Below the pieces are notes generated by a model that saw only the letters and a list, made by a program, of their open reading frames with translations, did no database searches and was not told where the DNA came from. Source: an uncultured Haliea sp. (GTDB lineage: Bacteria; Pseudomonadota; Gammaproteobacteria; Pseudomonadales; Halieaceae). Taken from it: 64,000 bases of DNA. The position numbers and the translations under genes were made by a program. Shown piece after piece: positions 1-9,463 of this stretch (positions within the stretch are counted from its first letter, which is position 1; each line of letters opens with the position of its first letter). The DNA is taken from positions 99,562 through 163,561 of the forward strand of contig CAJXUQ010000007.1 of the NCBI GenBank assembly GCA_913061145.1. The letters run 5' to 3'.

Positions 1-255
1 CCGGTAACCGACATGCACATCCAGTTTTTTTACCCGCCCGGCGAAGGTCGGACCGATGCGATAGGTAAAGCGTGCCTCAACGGTGCCGACGCCAAACAGG
101 GAGGGACTGATGGGCCTGGCCTCCACGGTGGAGACGGTCACCGCCACCGGCGCCAGTGGGCCGGAACGCAGTGCAACGTAAACGAACAGCGCCAGCAACG
201 GTAAGACAACACCGAGAAGCGCCAGGGTACGGCTCTGGAGGGGAATGATCTTCAT
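1..255 (-). CDS. RND efflux periplasmic adaptor (HlyD/AcrA family), N-terminal part only
   Basis: This is the first 85 codons of a membrane-fusion protein; the gene runs off the left edge. A hydrophobic N-terminal anchor (roughly residues 8-28, LALLGVVLPLLALFVYVAL) is followed by a VTVSTVEARPISPSLFGVGTV segment and then IGPTFAGRVKKLDVHVG, the usual start of the barrel-sandwich (lipoyl-like) domain in AcrA/MdtA-type adaptors. The ATG overlaps the stop of the upstream tetR gene in an ATGA arrangement, so the two are translationally coupled. Adaptors of this class join an inner-membrane RND pump to a TolC-type channel; the pump gene should lie just beyond the window. The substrate cannot be told. 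Confidence 0.75.
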   Translation of the reverse strand, partial: MKIIPLQSRTLALLGVVLPLLALFVYVALRSGPLAPVAVTVSTVEARPISPSLFGVGTVEARFTYRIGPTFAGRVKKLDVHVGYR

Positions 256-863
256 TGCTTACTCCGAATGCCGCGAAGAAAGATCGCAAATACCCTCGGC
301 GCGTCTTCTCGAATCAGCTCAACGTCGCCGGCCAGCATTGACTGCATGACCAAGCCCTGGATCGTGCCAATAAACAGGATCGCGGCAGCGCTGGTATCCA
401 GCGAGGCCGATAACTCACCAGCCGCCTTGCCCTCTTCGATAAGACCTTGCAGACGCTCGCCGTAGCGGCGAATGAGCGTCTGCGCCATGCGTTTGGGCGC
501 TGTCAGCCTGGCGTGCTGCAACTCCCCGAACAGCATGCGTGGCACACCCGGGTTCTCAACGACGAACTCGATGTGGGTCATAAAAATCGCCTCGATGGCT
601 GCGACCGGCGTGGGTGCCGCGCGTGCGGCATTGTCCACACGGGAGAGCAGACGGTTCGCCACAAACTCCATCACCGTCTGCAAGATGGCATCCTTGGTCG
701 GGAAGTGTTTGAACAACGCGCCCTGGGTTACACCCATGTGTTTCGCGATGGCCGTTGTCGTGATCTCACTGGGATTTTGTTCGGCAGCGAGCTCTATTAC
801 GGCATCGACGGTGGCAGCACGGCGCTCATCGGCTGACAGGTTTTTTCGGCGTTTATTCATCAT
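252..863 (-). CDS. TetR/AcrR-family transcriptional regulator
   Basis: A 203-residue protein with an N-terminal TetR helix-turn-helix (about residues 10-57; motif TTAIAKHMGVTQGALFKHFPTK) and a C-terminal ligand-binding domain typical of TetR_C families. GTG-ATG-ATG codons occur in tandem at the start; I take the first ATG. It lies directly upstream of, and overlaps by four bases, an RND adaptor gene, so it is most likely a local repressor of an efflux operon. Just upstream of the start is an inverted repeat TAGTAA-N4-TTACTA (876-891) abutting a TTGACA promoter, which suggests autoregulation. The inducer is unknown. Confidence 0.85.
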   Translation of the reverse strand: MMNKRRKNLSADERRAATVDAVIELAAEQNPSEITTTAIAKHMGVTQGALFKHFPTKDAILQTVMEFVANRLLSRVDNAARAAPTPVAAIEAIFMTHIEFVVENPGVPRMLFGELQHARLTAPKRMAQTLIRRYGERLQGLIEEGKAAGELSASLDTSAAAILFIGTIQGLVMQSMLAGDVELIREDAPRVFAIFLRGIRSKQ

Positions 864-875
864 CACTTATAAAGA

Positions 876-918
876 TAGTAAGTTATTACTACCTTATTCA
901 TCCGAGGCCAACTGTCAA
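876..918 (-). promoter_or_regulatory. Candidate promoter and operator of the tetR-adaptor operon
   Basis: Read on the minus strand: -35 TTGACA (918-913, perfect consensus), a 16-bp spacer, -10 TAAGGT (896-891, weak), then the inverted repeat TAGTAA-GTTA-TTACTA at 891-876, about 13 bases before the first ATG. An inverted repeat overlapping the transcription start is the usual layout of a TetR-family operator. Assignment is by position and symmetry only. Confidence 0.45.
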
Positions 919-1327
919 GACATTACGCTGCCATAGGAGCCCTTCACACAGAGGGGATTACGTTAAAGATGATCAATATCCAGAGATCCACACATAGAGC
1001 GAAGTGCAATAGCTCTTTTTATTTCTGTAAGTTAGGTGAGATGCTGGTACTCATAGCCAAGAGACTGGGCTCTTATATCCAGCCCTCGCTTGGTTAAACA
1101 CCAGCCTCTGGCATCGAAGGCATACTGACTGGCGCGAAGGCAGTCAGCTGCGCATTCCCGCATCAATTGCCCCGATACCATGCCAGCATCAATCCACCTC
1201 TCATGGTATCGCTGGTTTTGGTGTTACAGTGCGCGGAAAATACCATGAAAAATACCATTGATGATGTAGATTATATTATCAATAAGATCGTATTTATTAT
1301 TATATTTCAATTGGTTACAAATTCCTG
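919..1327. other. Non-coding stretch with ATACCAT repeats, beside the guaA remnant
   Basis: No convincing gene is seen. The segment becomes markedly AT-rich from about 1235 to 1325. The heptamer ATACCAT occurs directly at 1075+100=1175-1181, 1240-1246 and 1252-1258, and inverted (ATGGTAT) at 1203-1209. Iterated short repeats next to a duplicated gene end resemble arm-type integrase sites of an integrated element, but no integrase gene is present. A 68-codon open frame here has no coding character. Confidence 0.4.
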
Positions 1328-1935
1328 TCACTCCCACTCAATCGTCGCCGGCGGCTTGCTACTCACGTCATAGGTCACCCGGGACACACCCGAGATCTCA
1401 TTGATAATCCGGTTGGACACCGTCTCCAACAATTCATAGGGCAAATGTGCCCAGCGCGCCGTCATGAAATCCACGGTTTCCACCGCGCGCAAGGCAATCA
1501 CCCACTCATAGCGACGCCCATCGCCTACAACGCCGACAGACTTCACCGGCAGGAACACGGCGAAGGCCTGGCTGGTCTTGTGGTACCAGTCCGCGCGATG
1601 CAGTTCCTCAATGAAAATGGCATCGGCGCGGCGCAGCAGCTCCGCGTACTCCTTTTTCACTTCACCGAGAATCCGCACCCCCAGGCCGGGGCCGGGGAAC
1701 GGGTGGCGGTAGACCATGTCGTAAGGGAGGCCCAGCTCCAGGCCGATGCGCCGCACCTCGTCCTTGAACAGTTCGCGCAGCGGTTCAACCAGCTCCATCG
1801 CCATGTCGTCGGGTAGGCCGCCCACATTGTGGTGTGACTTGATCACGTGCGCCTTGCCCCTCTTGGCGCCCGCCGATTCGATCACGTCCGGGTAGATGGT
1901 GCCCTGGGCCAGCCAGTGCACATCATGCTGTTTGA
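1328..1935 (-). pseudogene. Duplicated 3' fragment of guaA
   Basis: This encodes only the last ~200 residues of GMP synthase, beginning near the [14 protein letters not shown] segment; the upstream frame is unrelated sequence. From 1330 to 1845 it is base-for-base identical to 4097-4612 in the intact guaA. From 1846 to about 1932 it is still recognisably guaA, but with about 16 mismatches in 87 bases, mostly silent. It ends TGA whereas the intact gene ends TAG. It lacks the amidotransferase domain and the ATP-pyrophosphatase P-loop, so it cannot be functional. The mosaic pattern suggests a foreign guaA end partly overwritten by gene conversion from the resident copy. Confidence 0.9.
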
Positions 1936-2028
1936 GGTGATGCGGTCCAGGGCAAGGGCTACGCTGAGTGTTACGGAATACTCCCACTCTGACAGCCAAG
2001 GCTGCCCATTGGAGGGCAGCGCACGGGC

Positions 2029-2895
2029 TTACAGCTTCGGCGCGGCTGTACCCGTCCGGGACTTTTCCGCAACCTGCTGCTGCACCCACTCCCGCGCCTC
2101 GAATTCCGATTTCGCCTGGGCCCAGACATCAAACAAGGTGCCGCTCGCGTTGGTCACGGGGTCTCCCCGGAGGGTATATTCGAAAAGGCCGGCACAGTCA
2201 GCAGCGTAGTCCGGCGTAACGTCCGCCTCCGCCATTCGCCTACCGTCCCTGACGAAGCGGTCCAGCACTGCATTGCCCACCGATGCACCGAGAACACACG
2301 GCGTGTTACCGGTGCCCGCCAACCTCCACTTCAGGGTACGTTCTGCACGGGCACCCACACCGCCGTTATCGATATCTTGCGCCGGCTGGCCGTATTTCTC
2401 GAGCAGGGCCTGCACATAATCCGCTTGGGTCAGGGGCTCAGTCGTTTGGCGGTGCAATCGTGTAACCGATACCACGCGTGGCTCGCCAGGGGGATAGGAA
2501 TACCCAACCGACAGGCCGCCTGCACCACCCTGCATCTGACCGTGTGTCGCCACCAAGAAATCGTCTGTCTTGTAGCGCTTGCCCAATGCGTTATATTCGA
2601 AATAGCGACTGGTGTCTTGGATTCGCATGTTGGCGTCGTAGGCTTTCATTGACGCGAGGGCCTCCTCAGGCGTCATGCCGAGGTAAACACCGGCGATATC
2701 CGGGGCTGCATCGCGGTTAACGCCGGTTTTGCCTTGCACCCTCGGCGCAGCGTGTTGGGTGGGAGGCGCCGCCTGATGTTCATCCGCAAGCGTATCGGCA
2801 ACAGGCGTTATGCTCGCGGATGTGCTGTCGCCGCCACCACAGGCGGTTACAAGCAGGCCGACTGAGGCCATCATCAATAGACGTTTGCTGCACAT
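2029..2895 (-). CDS. Putative lipoprotein of unknown function
   Basis: A 288-residue protein with a type II signal sequence: [19 protein letters not shown], lipobox VTAC, then GGGD, so it is probably an outer-membrane-directed lipoprotein. The ATG at 2895 is preferred over an upstream TTG because GAGGA lies eight bases before it. After a Pro/Ala-rich linker, a ~120-residue domain starts [18 protein letters not shown] and ends with a [12 protein letters not shown] segment and a Trp-Leu-Cys stretch. The neighbouring plus-strand pseudogene shows the same motif order, so the two are paralogues. I do not recognise the family. It is cargo between the two guaA copies. Confidence 0.7.
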   Translation of the reverse strand: MCSKRLLMMASVGLLVTACGGGDSTSASITPVADTLADEHQAAPPTQHAAPRVQGKTGVNRDAAPDIAGVYLGMTPEEALASMKAYDANMRIQDTSRYFEYNALGKRYKTDDFLVATHGQMQGGAGGLSVGYSYPPGEPRVVSVTRLHRQTTEPLTQADYVQALLEKYGQPAQDIDNGGVGARAERTLKWRLAGTGNTPCVLGASVGNAVLDRFVRDGRRMAEADVTPDYAADCAGLFEYTLRGDPVTNASGTLFDVWAQAKSEFEAREWVQQQVAEKSRTGTAAPKL

Positions 2896-3224
2896 AAATG
2901 CGTTCCTCAAAAATAGTCCAAGCTGCCGCCACGTAATTCAAGATTGGATTCCGACACCGTTCGCACGAGACTGGCCGGGCTGGCCCGCTCAGCCTTTTCC
3001 TCACCGTGAAACGTGTTAGAAATTAGCGCTGGATGATTATTTGAGCAAGCAGATTTTTTTGGAAGCCGGCGACTGGTCTTGGCGCCCGTCATGGGGGCAG
3101 TCGGTGGCGACAGCGACACATAGCCACGCGGGATGTGGCTCAGATGAATGGTATTGTGCTCATTCCGCGCCGGAAATATGCTCCGGCGGACGACTTCTTG
3201 TCTCCGTCCCTGAGGGTACTGCCG
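2896..3224. other. Divergent intergenic region between the two paralogues
   Basis: 329 bases between the divergent starts of the lipoprotein gene and its frameshifted relative. It must hold both promoters. I see no RNA gene or convincing operator in it. An ATG-initiated extension of the plus-strand frame (from 3135) exists but would place 30 non-signal residues in front of the signal peptide. Confidence 0.35.
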
Positions 3225-3991
3225 GTGAGATTACAATTTCCGAGGTGTCTAGCGGTTTTGGGGTTCCTTTCCATTTGCAATTCATCCCATGCACAGAATT
3301 TCGACATTTTCGGCCTCAAACTCGGCATGACAGTTGGGGAAGCCAAGGCTGCCTTGCTTGCCCATGGGGTGGAACCCGCCATAGAAGAGCAGCGCCAGTA
3401 CTACACCTACAGTGACGGTGTGAATCACAATCTTAAAACCGAGGAATTTGTTACTGCCATGGCAGCAGTACGTCAAACGAACAGCAGTGACAACTTTTCC
3501 GTGTTCTTTTCACCCGGCCCCCGGGGTGGCAAGGTAGTCGCTGTAATCCGCACCGTATCAAGCCCGAATAATCCACCCATCAGAAGCCAGTATCGTGACG
3601 CTCTGATTAGAAAATACGGCTCACCCACCAGCGAGGACACGAGCACGATTCGATGGGACCTTCCCGAAGGCAAAGTCCAATGCATTGCGGGTCCTGTTGG
3701 CTCCTACCTCCCGACACAGCCGAGCATCCTGAAAAAATCTATCAGACAAACCTAGGGAGCAGAGACGCGCCATTCCACCATCGGAATGTCCAGTCACTCG
3801 CTGACTGCAGCAGTTACCTCACGTACGCCATGCCGAGCGGAGAAGACAGCTTCGTGACCGAGGCAAATGCAGTGATGGTCGACGTGGGTGGCACAGCGGA
3901 AGGTGAGTTGGCTGCAAACGAGTGGGTTGCAGGTTTGACAGAGGCGGCGCGCGACGCGCAAACATCGAAGAGTGCCACTCAGGACATTTAG
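3225..3991 (+). pseudogene. Frameshifted exported protein, paralogue of the 2029-2895 lipoprotein
   Basis: The GTG at 3225, preceded by GAGGG, gives a clean signal peptide (RLQFPRCLAVLGFLSICNSSHA, cleaved before QNFDIF). The mature part repeats the neighbour's landmarks: DIFGLKLGMTVGEAKAAL, a Tyr-rich segment, YRDALIRKYGSP, then W-D-L...C. The frame stops at 3755, but the expected C-terminal part (LADCSSYLTYAM, compare [12 protein letters not shown] in the neighbour) continues in another frame to 3991. A one-base loss, or an equivalent shift, must lie between about 3690 and 3760. It is either a decayed gene or an assembly error. Confidence 0.65.
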
Positions 3992-4094
3992 CTTACGTTA
4001 CCGGTTGCTATTTCTCAAAGCAAAATTCCTGCGAACCTGATGATCGAGGGCTAGCGGCTGGTGCTACGCAGGTGCTGCGGTTTCTATCCCCGGC

Positions 4095-5672
4095 CTACTC
4101 CCACTCAATCGTCGCCGGCGGCTTGCTACTCACGTCATAGGTCACCCGGGACACACCCGAGATCTCATTGATAATCCGGTTGGACACCGTCTCCAACAAT
4201 TCATAGGGCAAATGTGCCCAGCGCGCCGTCATGAAATCCACGGTTTCCACCGCGCGCAAGGCAATCACCCACTCATAGCGACGCCCATCGCCTACAACGC
4301 CGACAGACTTCACCGGCAGGAACACGGCGAAGGCCTGGCTGGTCTTGTGGTACCAGTCCGCGCGATGCAGTTCCTCAATGAAAATGGCATCGGCGCGGCG
4401 CAGCAGCTCCGCGTACTCCTTTTTCACTTCACCGAGAATCCGCACCCCCAGGCCGGGGCCGGGGAACGGGTGGCGGTAGACCATGTCGTAAGGGAGGCCC
4501 AGCTCCAGGCCGATGCGCCGCACCTCGTCCTTGAACAGTTCGCGCAGCGGTTCAACCAGCTCCATCGCCATGTCGTCGGGTAGGCCGCCCACATTGTGGT
4601 GTGACTTGATCACATGCGCCTTGCCGGTTTTGGCACCGGCTGATTCAATCACATCGGGATAGATGGTGCCCTGCGCCAGCCAGTTCACATCGCGCAGTTT
4701 AGTGGCTTCGGCGTCGAACACCTCGATGAAGGTGTTGCCGATAATCTTGCGTTTGGCCTCTGGGTCCGCCTCGCCGGCCAGCTTGCCGAGGAACAGGTCC
4801 TCCGCGTTGACCCGGATGACTTTCACGCCCATGTTGCGCGCGAACATCTCCATGACCTGGTCACCTTCGTTCAGGCGCAGCAGGCCGTTGTCGACGAAGA
4901 CGCAGGTGAGCTGGTCACCAATGGCGCGGTGCAACAGCGCCGCCACCACCGAGGAATCCACACCGCCGGACAGCCCGAGCAGCACCTTGCCGTTGCCCAC
5001 GGTGTCCCGCACCCGGGCGATCGCATCTTCCACGATATTCGCCGGCGTCCAGAGGGCTTCGCAGCCGCACAGTTCCAGCACAAAATGCTCGAAGATGCGC
5101 TTGCCCTGCAGGGTGTGAGTGACCTCAGGGTGAAACTGAATGCCGTAGAAGGGCTTGCTGCGGTGCGCCATGCCGGCAATCGGGCAGCTGTCAGTGGCTG
5201 CCACGAGCTCGAATTCCGGCGGCAGTTCGACCACCTTGTCGCCGTGACTCATCCACACGTCCAGCAGGCTGTTCCCCGCGCTGTCGAAATGGTCGCGGAT
5301 ATCGTGGAACAGGCCGGTGTTGGTCACCAGGCGAATCTGTGCGTAACCGAATTCGCTGGTGGGGGATGCACTGACCTGGCCGCCAAACTGCTCGGCCATG
5401 GTCTGCATGCCGTAACAGATGCCCAGCACCGGCACCCCCAGCTCGAACACGCAGGCGGGCGCACGCGGTGAGCCGCGGGCCGGCACCGATTCCGGACCGC
5501 CAGACAGGATCACGCCACTGGGGGCAAACGCGCGGATCTCGCTCTCACTCATGTCGAAGGCGCGAATCTCGCTGTACACGCCCACCTCCCGCACCCGGCG
5601 CGCAATCAGCTGGGTGTACTGGGAACCGAAATCCAGAATGAGGATCCGGCTGGCGTGAATATCTGCTGTCAT
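4095..5672 (-). CDS. guaA: GMP synthase (glutamine-hydrolysing)
   Basis: Converts XMP to GMP using ATP and glutamine, the last step of guanine nucleotide synthesis. The 525-residue length matches the bacterial enzyme when the ATG at 5672 ([19 protein letters not shown]) is used. Residues 1-200 are the class I glutamine amidotransferase, with nucleophile Cys86 in GICYGMQ and the HPEVTHT motif. The ATP-pyrophosphatase P-loop [10 protein letters not shown] follows near residue 235, and the C-terminal dimerisation domain ends ATIEWE. It lies 13 bases downstream of guaB, the usual guaBA operon. Its 3' end is duplicated at 1328-1935; guaA 3' ends are known integration sites for genomic islands. Confidence 0.97.
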   Translation of the reverse strand: MTADIHASRILILDFGSQYTQLIARRVREVGVYSEIRAFDMSESEIRAFAPSGVILSGGPESVPARGSPRAPACVFELGVPVLGICYGMQTMAEQFGGQVSASPTSEFGYAQIRLVTNTGLFHDIRDHFDSAGNSLLDVWMSHGDKVVELPPEFELVAATDSCPIAGMAHRSKPFYGIQFHPEVTHTLQGKRIFEHFVLELCGCEALWTPANIVEDAIARVRDTVGNGKVLLGLSGGVDSSVVAALLHRAIGDQLTCVFVDNGLLRLNEGDQVMEMFARNMGVKVIRVNAEDLFLGKLAGEADPEAKRKIIGNTFIEVFDAEATKLRDVNWLAQGTIYPDVIESAGAKTGKAHVIKSHHNVGGLPDDMAMELVEPLRELFKDEVRRIGLELGLPYDMVYRHPFPGPGLGVRILGEVKKEYAELLRRADAIFIEELHRADWYHKTSQAFAVFLPVKSVGVVGDGRRYEWVIALRAVETVDFMTARWAHLPYELLETVSNRIINEISGVSRVTYDVSSKPPATIEWE

Positions 5673-5685
5673 TGCGGTCTGGCCT

Positions 5686-7155
5686 TTAGCGCACGGGGTA
5701 ATTGGGCGCTTCCTTGGTGATGGAGACATCGTGTACGTGACTTTCGGACATGCCGGCCGAGGTGACGCGGACAAATTCCGGGCGGGTGCGCATGTCGTCA
5801 ATGGTCAGGCTGCCGGTGTAACCCATGGCTGAGCGGACACCGCCCATCAGCTGGTGAATGATGGCTGAAACGGGGCCTTTGTAGGGCACGCGCCCCTCAA
5901 TACCTTCGGGCACCAGCTTCTCCGCACCCTTGCCGGCATCCTGGAAATAGCGGTCGGAGGAGCCCTGTGTGCGCGACATGGCGCCCAGGGAGCCCATGCC
6001 GCGGTAGGCCTTGTAGGTGCGCCCCTGATACAGCTCCACCTCGCCCGGCGCTTCCTCGGTGCCCGCAAACATGCCGCCCATCATCACCGAGTGGGCACCC
6101 GCCACCAGCGCCTTGGCGATATCCCCGGAAAAGCGGATGCCGCCGTCGGCGATTACCGGTACGTCGCGCTCAGCCAGCGCCGCGACCACGTTGGAGATGG
6201 CAGTGATCTGTGGCACGCCCGTGCCGGTCACAACCCGCGTTGTACAGATAGACCCGGGGCCGATGCCGACCTTGACACCATCTGCGCCGGCCTCGGCAAG
6301 GGCCAGCGCCGCTGCAGCGGTGGCAATGTTCCCGCCGATCACCTGCACGGACGGGTAATCCGCCTTGATCTGCCGCACCCGTTCAATCACGTTGCGCGAG
6401 TGACCGTGCGCGGTGTCCACGACCAGCACATCCACACCCGCGCGGATCAGGGCCGCAACCCGGTCTGCGGTGTCCGGGCTGGTGCCGACCGAAGCGCCGA
6501 CGCGCAGCTGGCCGTAGGAATCCTTGCAGGCCATGGGGAAGCTCTCGGCCTTGTCGAAATCCTTGACCGTGATCATGCCACGCAGTTCGAACTTGTCGTT
6601 CACCACGAGGATCTTCTCGATGCGGTGCTGGTGCAGCAAGCGCTGCACCTGCTCGGAGCTGGCCCCTTCGCGCACCGTTACCAGCTTGTCTTTCGGCGTC
6701 ATCAGCTCCGAGACGGACTTGGTCGGGTCGGATTCGAACCGGGTATCCCGACGCGTGACGATACCCACCAGGTCCTTGCCGTTGAGCACCGGCACACCGG
6801 AGAAGCCATGGGCATTGGTGAGTTCACGCAGCTCGGCCAGGGAGGCGTTCTGCTGAATGGTGATAGGGTCCTTGACCACACCACTCTCGAACTTCTTCAC
6901 CCGGCGCACCTGCTCCGCCTGCTCCGCAATGGTCATGCTCTTGTGGATGATGCCAATGCCGCCCTCCTGGGCCAGCGCAATGGCGAGGCGCGCCTCGGTC
7001 ACGGTGTCCATGGCCGCCGACACCAGCGGAATGTTCAGCTCGATGCCGCGGGTGAGACGGGTACGCAGCGACACATCACTGGGAATAACGTCGGAGTACC
7101 CGGGCAGCAGCAGTACGTCATCGAACGTGAGGGCTTCCTGGGCGATACGCAACAT
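5686..7155 (-). CDS. guaB: Inosine-5'-monophosphate dehydrogenase
   Basis: Oxidises IMP to XMP with NAD+, the committed step to guanine nucleotides. It has 489 residues, the normal bacterial length. The TIM barrel is interrupted by two CBS domains (about residues 95-205). Catalytic Cys is in [11 protein letters not shown] (near residue 305), and the mobile flap has RGMGSLGAM. First gene of guaBA. A plausible promoter lies upstream, overlapping the divergent xseA start region. The long plus-strand open frames across it are shadows of its GC-rich codon pattern. Confidence 0.97.
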   Translation of the reverse strand: MLRIAQEALTFDDVLLLPGYSDVIPSDVSLRTRLTRGIELNIPLVSAAMDTVTEARLAIALAQEGGIGIIHKSMTIAEQAEQVRRVKKFESGVVKDPITIQQNASLAELRELTNAHGFSGVPVLNGKDLVGIVTRRDTRFESDPTKSVSELMTPKDKLVTVREGASSEQVQRLLHQHRIEKILVVNDKFELRGMITVKDFDKAESFPMACKDSYGQLRVGASVGTSPDTADRVAALIRAGVDVLVVDTAHGHSRNVIERVRQIKADYPSVQVIGGNIATAAAALALAEAGADGVKVGIGPGSICTTRVVTGTGVPQITAISNVVAALAERDVPVIADGGIRFSGDIAKALVAGAHSVMMGGMFAGTEEAPGEVELYQGRTYKAYRGMGSLGAMSRTQGSSDRYFQDAGKGAEKLVPEGIEGRVPYKGPVSAIIHQLMGGVRSAMGYTGSLTIDDMRTRPEFVRVTSAGMSESHVHDVSITKEAPNYPVR

Positions 7156-7193
7156 GGGAGGTCTCCGGCTGGCAGGTGGCAGCTAAACGTGCA

Positions 7194-7223
7194 ATTATAA
7201 ATCTTCTGGCCACTACAGGTAAA
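7194..7223 (-). promoter_or_regulatory. Candidate guaBA promoter
   Basis: On the minus strand a perfect -10 TATAAT (7199-7194) sits about 40 bases before the guaB ATG, with TTTACC (7223-7218) 18 bases further upstream as a 4/6 match to the -35 box. It occupies the first codons of the longest possible xseA frame (GTG at 7176), which argues that xseA starts further in, at 7233. Confidence 0.5.
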
Positions 7224-7232
7224 CCAAAGTCC

Positions 7233-8591
7233 GTGCTGCAACACCCCACGTCCGGTAACCCGCCCACACTCACCGTCGGCCAGCTGAACCGGGAAGCACG
7301 GCGCCTGCTGGAGAGCCATTTCGACTACATCTGGGTGGAAGGCGAGGTGAGCAATTTCGCGGCCCCCTCCTCCGGTCACTGGTACTTCTCCCTCAAGGAC
7401 AGCGGCGCCCAGGTGCGCTGCGCCATGTTCCGCAATCGCAACCAGCATATGCGGGTGACGCCGGCCAACGGCATGGCCATCCGGTTGCGCTGTCGCGTAT
7501 CGCTGTATGAGGGTCGCGGAGAGTTCCAACTGATCGTGGAGCACCTGGAGCACGCGGGTGCCGGCGCGCTGCAGGCCGCGTTTGAGCGGCTGCGGGACAA
7601 GCTACAGGCCGAGGGCCTGTTCGCGCCGGAGCGCAAGCGTGCGCTGCCCGCAGAGGTGCGCACCCTCGGGGTCATCACGTCCCCCACGGGCGCGGCCATT
7701 CACGATGTGCTGACCGTTTTGCAGAGGCGCTGCCCCGCCATGCGGGTTTTCCTGCTGCCGGTAGCCGTGCAGGGCGAGGCGGCTGCGGGTGAAATCAGCG
7801 CCGCCATCGCGCGCGCCAACCGCTGGCAGGCGGCGGGGGACGTGCAATTTGACGCCCTGCTGGTCACCCGCGGCGGCGGCTCCCTGGAGGACCTGTGGGC
7901 ATTCAATGAGGAGGTTGTGGCGCGGGCGATTGTCGCCAGCGCCCTGCCCGTCGTCAGCGCGGTCGGCCACGAAGTGGACATCAGCATTGCCGACATGGTC
8001 GCCGACCAGCGCGCGGCGACGCCTTCTGCCGCAGCCGAGTTGCTCAGCCCGGACCAGCGCGAGCACGCCGCACTGCTGCTCAGGCTGGAACACACCCTGG
8101 CCGGCCGTATGCGCCAGCGTCTGGAACGTGCCGGGCGCGACCTGCATTATCTGCGGCAGCGTCTGCGCCACCCCGGGCAACTGCTGCGCGAGCAGGCACA
8201 ACGGCTGGATGAGCTGGAACAGCGCCTGCTCCGCGCCCAGCGCGCCCAACTTCGCGAGCAGCGAGGCGCACTGGCGCTGCTGGAGAACCGGCTGCGATCC
8301 CGCGCGCCCGACACTCGCGTGCGCGCGCTGCAGGCTGCGGTCGGCCAGTTGGAGCAGCGCCTGCAGCGCGGGATGCAGCAGCAGCTGCGCGGCGCGAATT
8401 CGCAGCTCGCGCACCTGTCGCAGTTACTGGATTCAGTCAGCCCCCTCGCTACCCTGAGCCGGGGCTACAGTATTCTGCGCGACGCACAGGGCGCCGTGGT
8501 GCGCGACGCCGCAGACGTGGCATGCGGGGACACACTGGAAGCCCGACTGGCCCGGGGAGAATTGCGGCTGCAGGTACTGGGGACCCAATAG
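7233..8591 (+). CDS. xseA: Exodeoxyribonuclease VII large subunit
   Basis: Large subunit of ExoVII, which with XseB degrades single-stranded DNA in repair and recombination. An N-terminal OB-fold (LTVGQLNREARRLLE ... FNYIWVEGEVSNF-like, here FDYIWVEGEVSNF) is followed by the nuclease domain with GVITSPTGAAIHDVL, RGGGSLEDLWAFN and SAVGHEVD. A long Arg/Gln/Leu-rich coiled coil spans about residues 270-400. The GTG at 7233 gives 452 residues, close to the family norm; a GTG at 7176 is possible but overlaps the guaB promoter. No xseB is in view. It converges on the Crp-like gene. Confidence 0.93.
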   Translation: MLQHPTSGNPPTLTVGQLNREARRLLESHFDYIWVEGEVSNFAAPSSGHWYFSLKDSGAQVRCAMFRNRNQHMRVTPANGMAIRLRCRVSLYEGRGEFQLIVEHLEHAGAGALQAAFERLRDKLQAEGLFAPERKRALPAEVRTLGVITSPTGAAIHDVLTVLQRRCPAMRVFLLPVAVQGEAAAGEISAAIARANRWQAAGDVQFDALLVTRGGGSLEDLWAFNEEVVARAIVASALPVVSAVGHEVDISIADMVADQRAATPSAAAELLSPDQREHAALLLRLEHTLAGRMRQRLERAGRDLHYLRQRLRHPGQLLREQAQRLDELEQRLLRAQRAQLREQRGALALLENRLRSRAPDTRVRALQAAVGQLEQRLQRGMQQQLRGANSQLAHLSQLLDSVSPLATLSRGYSILRDAQGAVVRDAADVACGDTLEARLARGELRLQVLGTQ

Positions 8592-8602
8592 CCCCCGGGA
8601 GG

Positions 8603-9250
8603 TCAGTACTTGGCGGGGAGCCGGGTGTTGATGATGATGTGGCGGCCCTCGAAGCGGATATATTCACCGATGGTGAGATCCTTCAGTATCCGCGCCACCA
8701 TTTCCCGCGAGGCGCCCACGCGGTCCGCGATGTCCTGTTGGGTGAGCTTCTCCGGGATGAACAGGGTGCCATCACCGCGCTCTTCGGAGAGATCCATCAG
8801 CACGTTGGCAACGCGACCGTACACGTCCTGCAGTGCCAGGCTTTTGACATCGGCGGTAAGCTTGCGCACCCGCTGGGCCAGGTTACTGATCAGCTTGCGG
8901 GCAATACTCGGGTGCTCGTCCAGCACACGATTGAAATCCTCCTTGAAAATGATGCAGAAGGAGCACTTCTCTACCGTGCGCACAGAGGCAGAGCGGAGGG
9001 AGTCATCCAGTAACGCCAGCTCACCGAAATAGTCGCCGGGCCCCTGGGTGTTCATGATGAACTCTTTGCCGTTCTTGTCGCTACAGTAGACCTTGACCTT
9101 TCCGCTCTCGATCACGAACAGAGAATCCGCCGGATCATTTTCGTGGATCACGACCGTATTCTTGGGGAACGAACGGCTGGTACTGCTGCTCGCCAGTGCG
9201 TCCAGTTCCTCTCGCGAGAGCCCCTGAAATATTTCTACCTGCTGCAACAT
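8603..9250 (-). CDS. Crp/Fnr-family transcriptional regulator, probable cyclic-nucleotide sensor
   Basis: 215 residues from the ATG at 9250 (MLQQVEIFQGLS). The N-terminal cNMP-binding domain carries a phosphate-binding cassette FGELALLDDSLRSASVRT, with the Glu and Arg-Ser positions that bind the cyclic nucleotide in CRP. A C-terminal winged helix-turn-helix has KLTQQDIADRVGASREMVARIL as recognition region. No N-terminal Fnr cysteine cluster is present, so an oxygen-sensing Fe-S role is unlikely. It faces, 213 bases away, a gene for a class III nucleotide cyclase; that neighbour could supply its ligand (inference). Targets are unknown. Confidence 0.88.
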   Translation of the reverse strand: MLQQVEIFQGLSREELDALASSSTSRSFPKNTVVIHENDPADSLFVIESGKVKVYCSDKNGKEFIMNTQGPGDYFGELALLDDSLRSASVRTVEKCSFCIIFKEDFNRVLDEHPSIARKLISNLAQRVRKLTADVKSLALQDVYGRVANVLMDLSEERGDGTLFIPEKLTQQDIADRVGASREMVARILKDLTIGEYIRFEGRHIIINTRLPAKY

Positions 9251-9463
9251 GCTTGTTATTCCTGCCTCATGCAAAGTCTGTCCCTGAAGCCATGCCCACA
9301 TACTACCTCAAGTGCCACAGCAAAACACACCTGTCAGGGGAATTACCACCCGCCACACGGCAACGCCACCCGTGTTCTTATATAACGAATGAAACTCCGA
9401 TTTCCACAGTAATCCGTGCATCGCTATACTGCAGGCCACTATGCGACCCGGAACCCACACCAC

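Noticed and set aside
1167..1373. 68-codon plus-strand frame running into the guaA remnant
   Set aside because: Its end is the antisense of the guaA 3' end (the same tail recurs at 4095-4140) and its start is AT-rich non-coding DNA.
6091..7200. Long plus-strand open frame (369 codons) opposite guaB
   Set aside because: It is antisense to a fully motif-supported guaB, has low-complexity His/Gly/Arg composition, and arises from GC-rich codon third positions.
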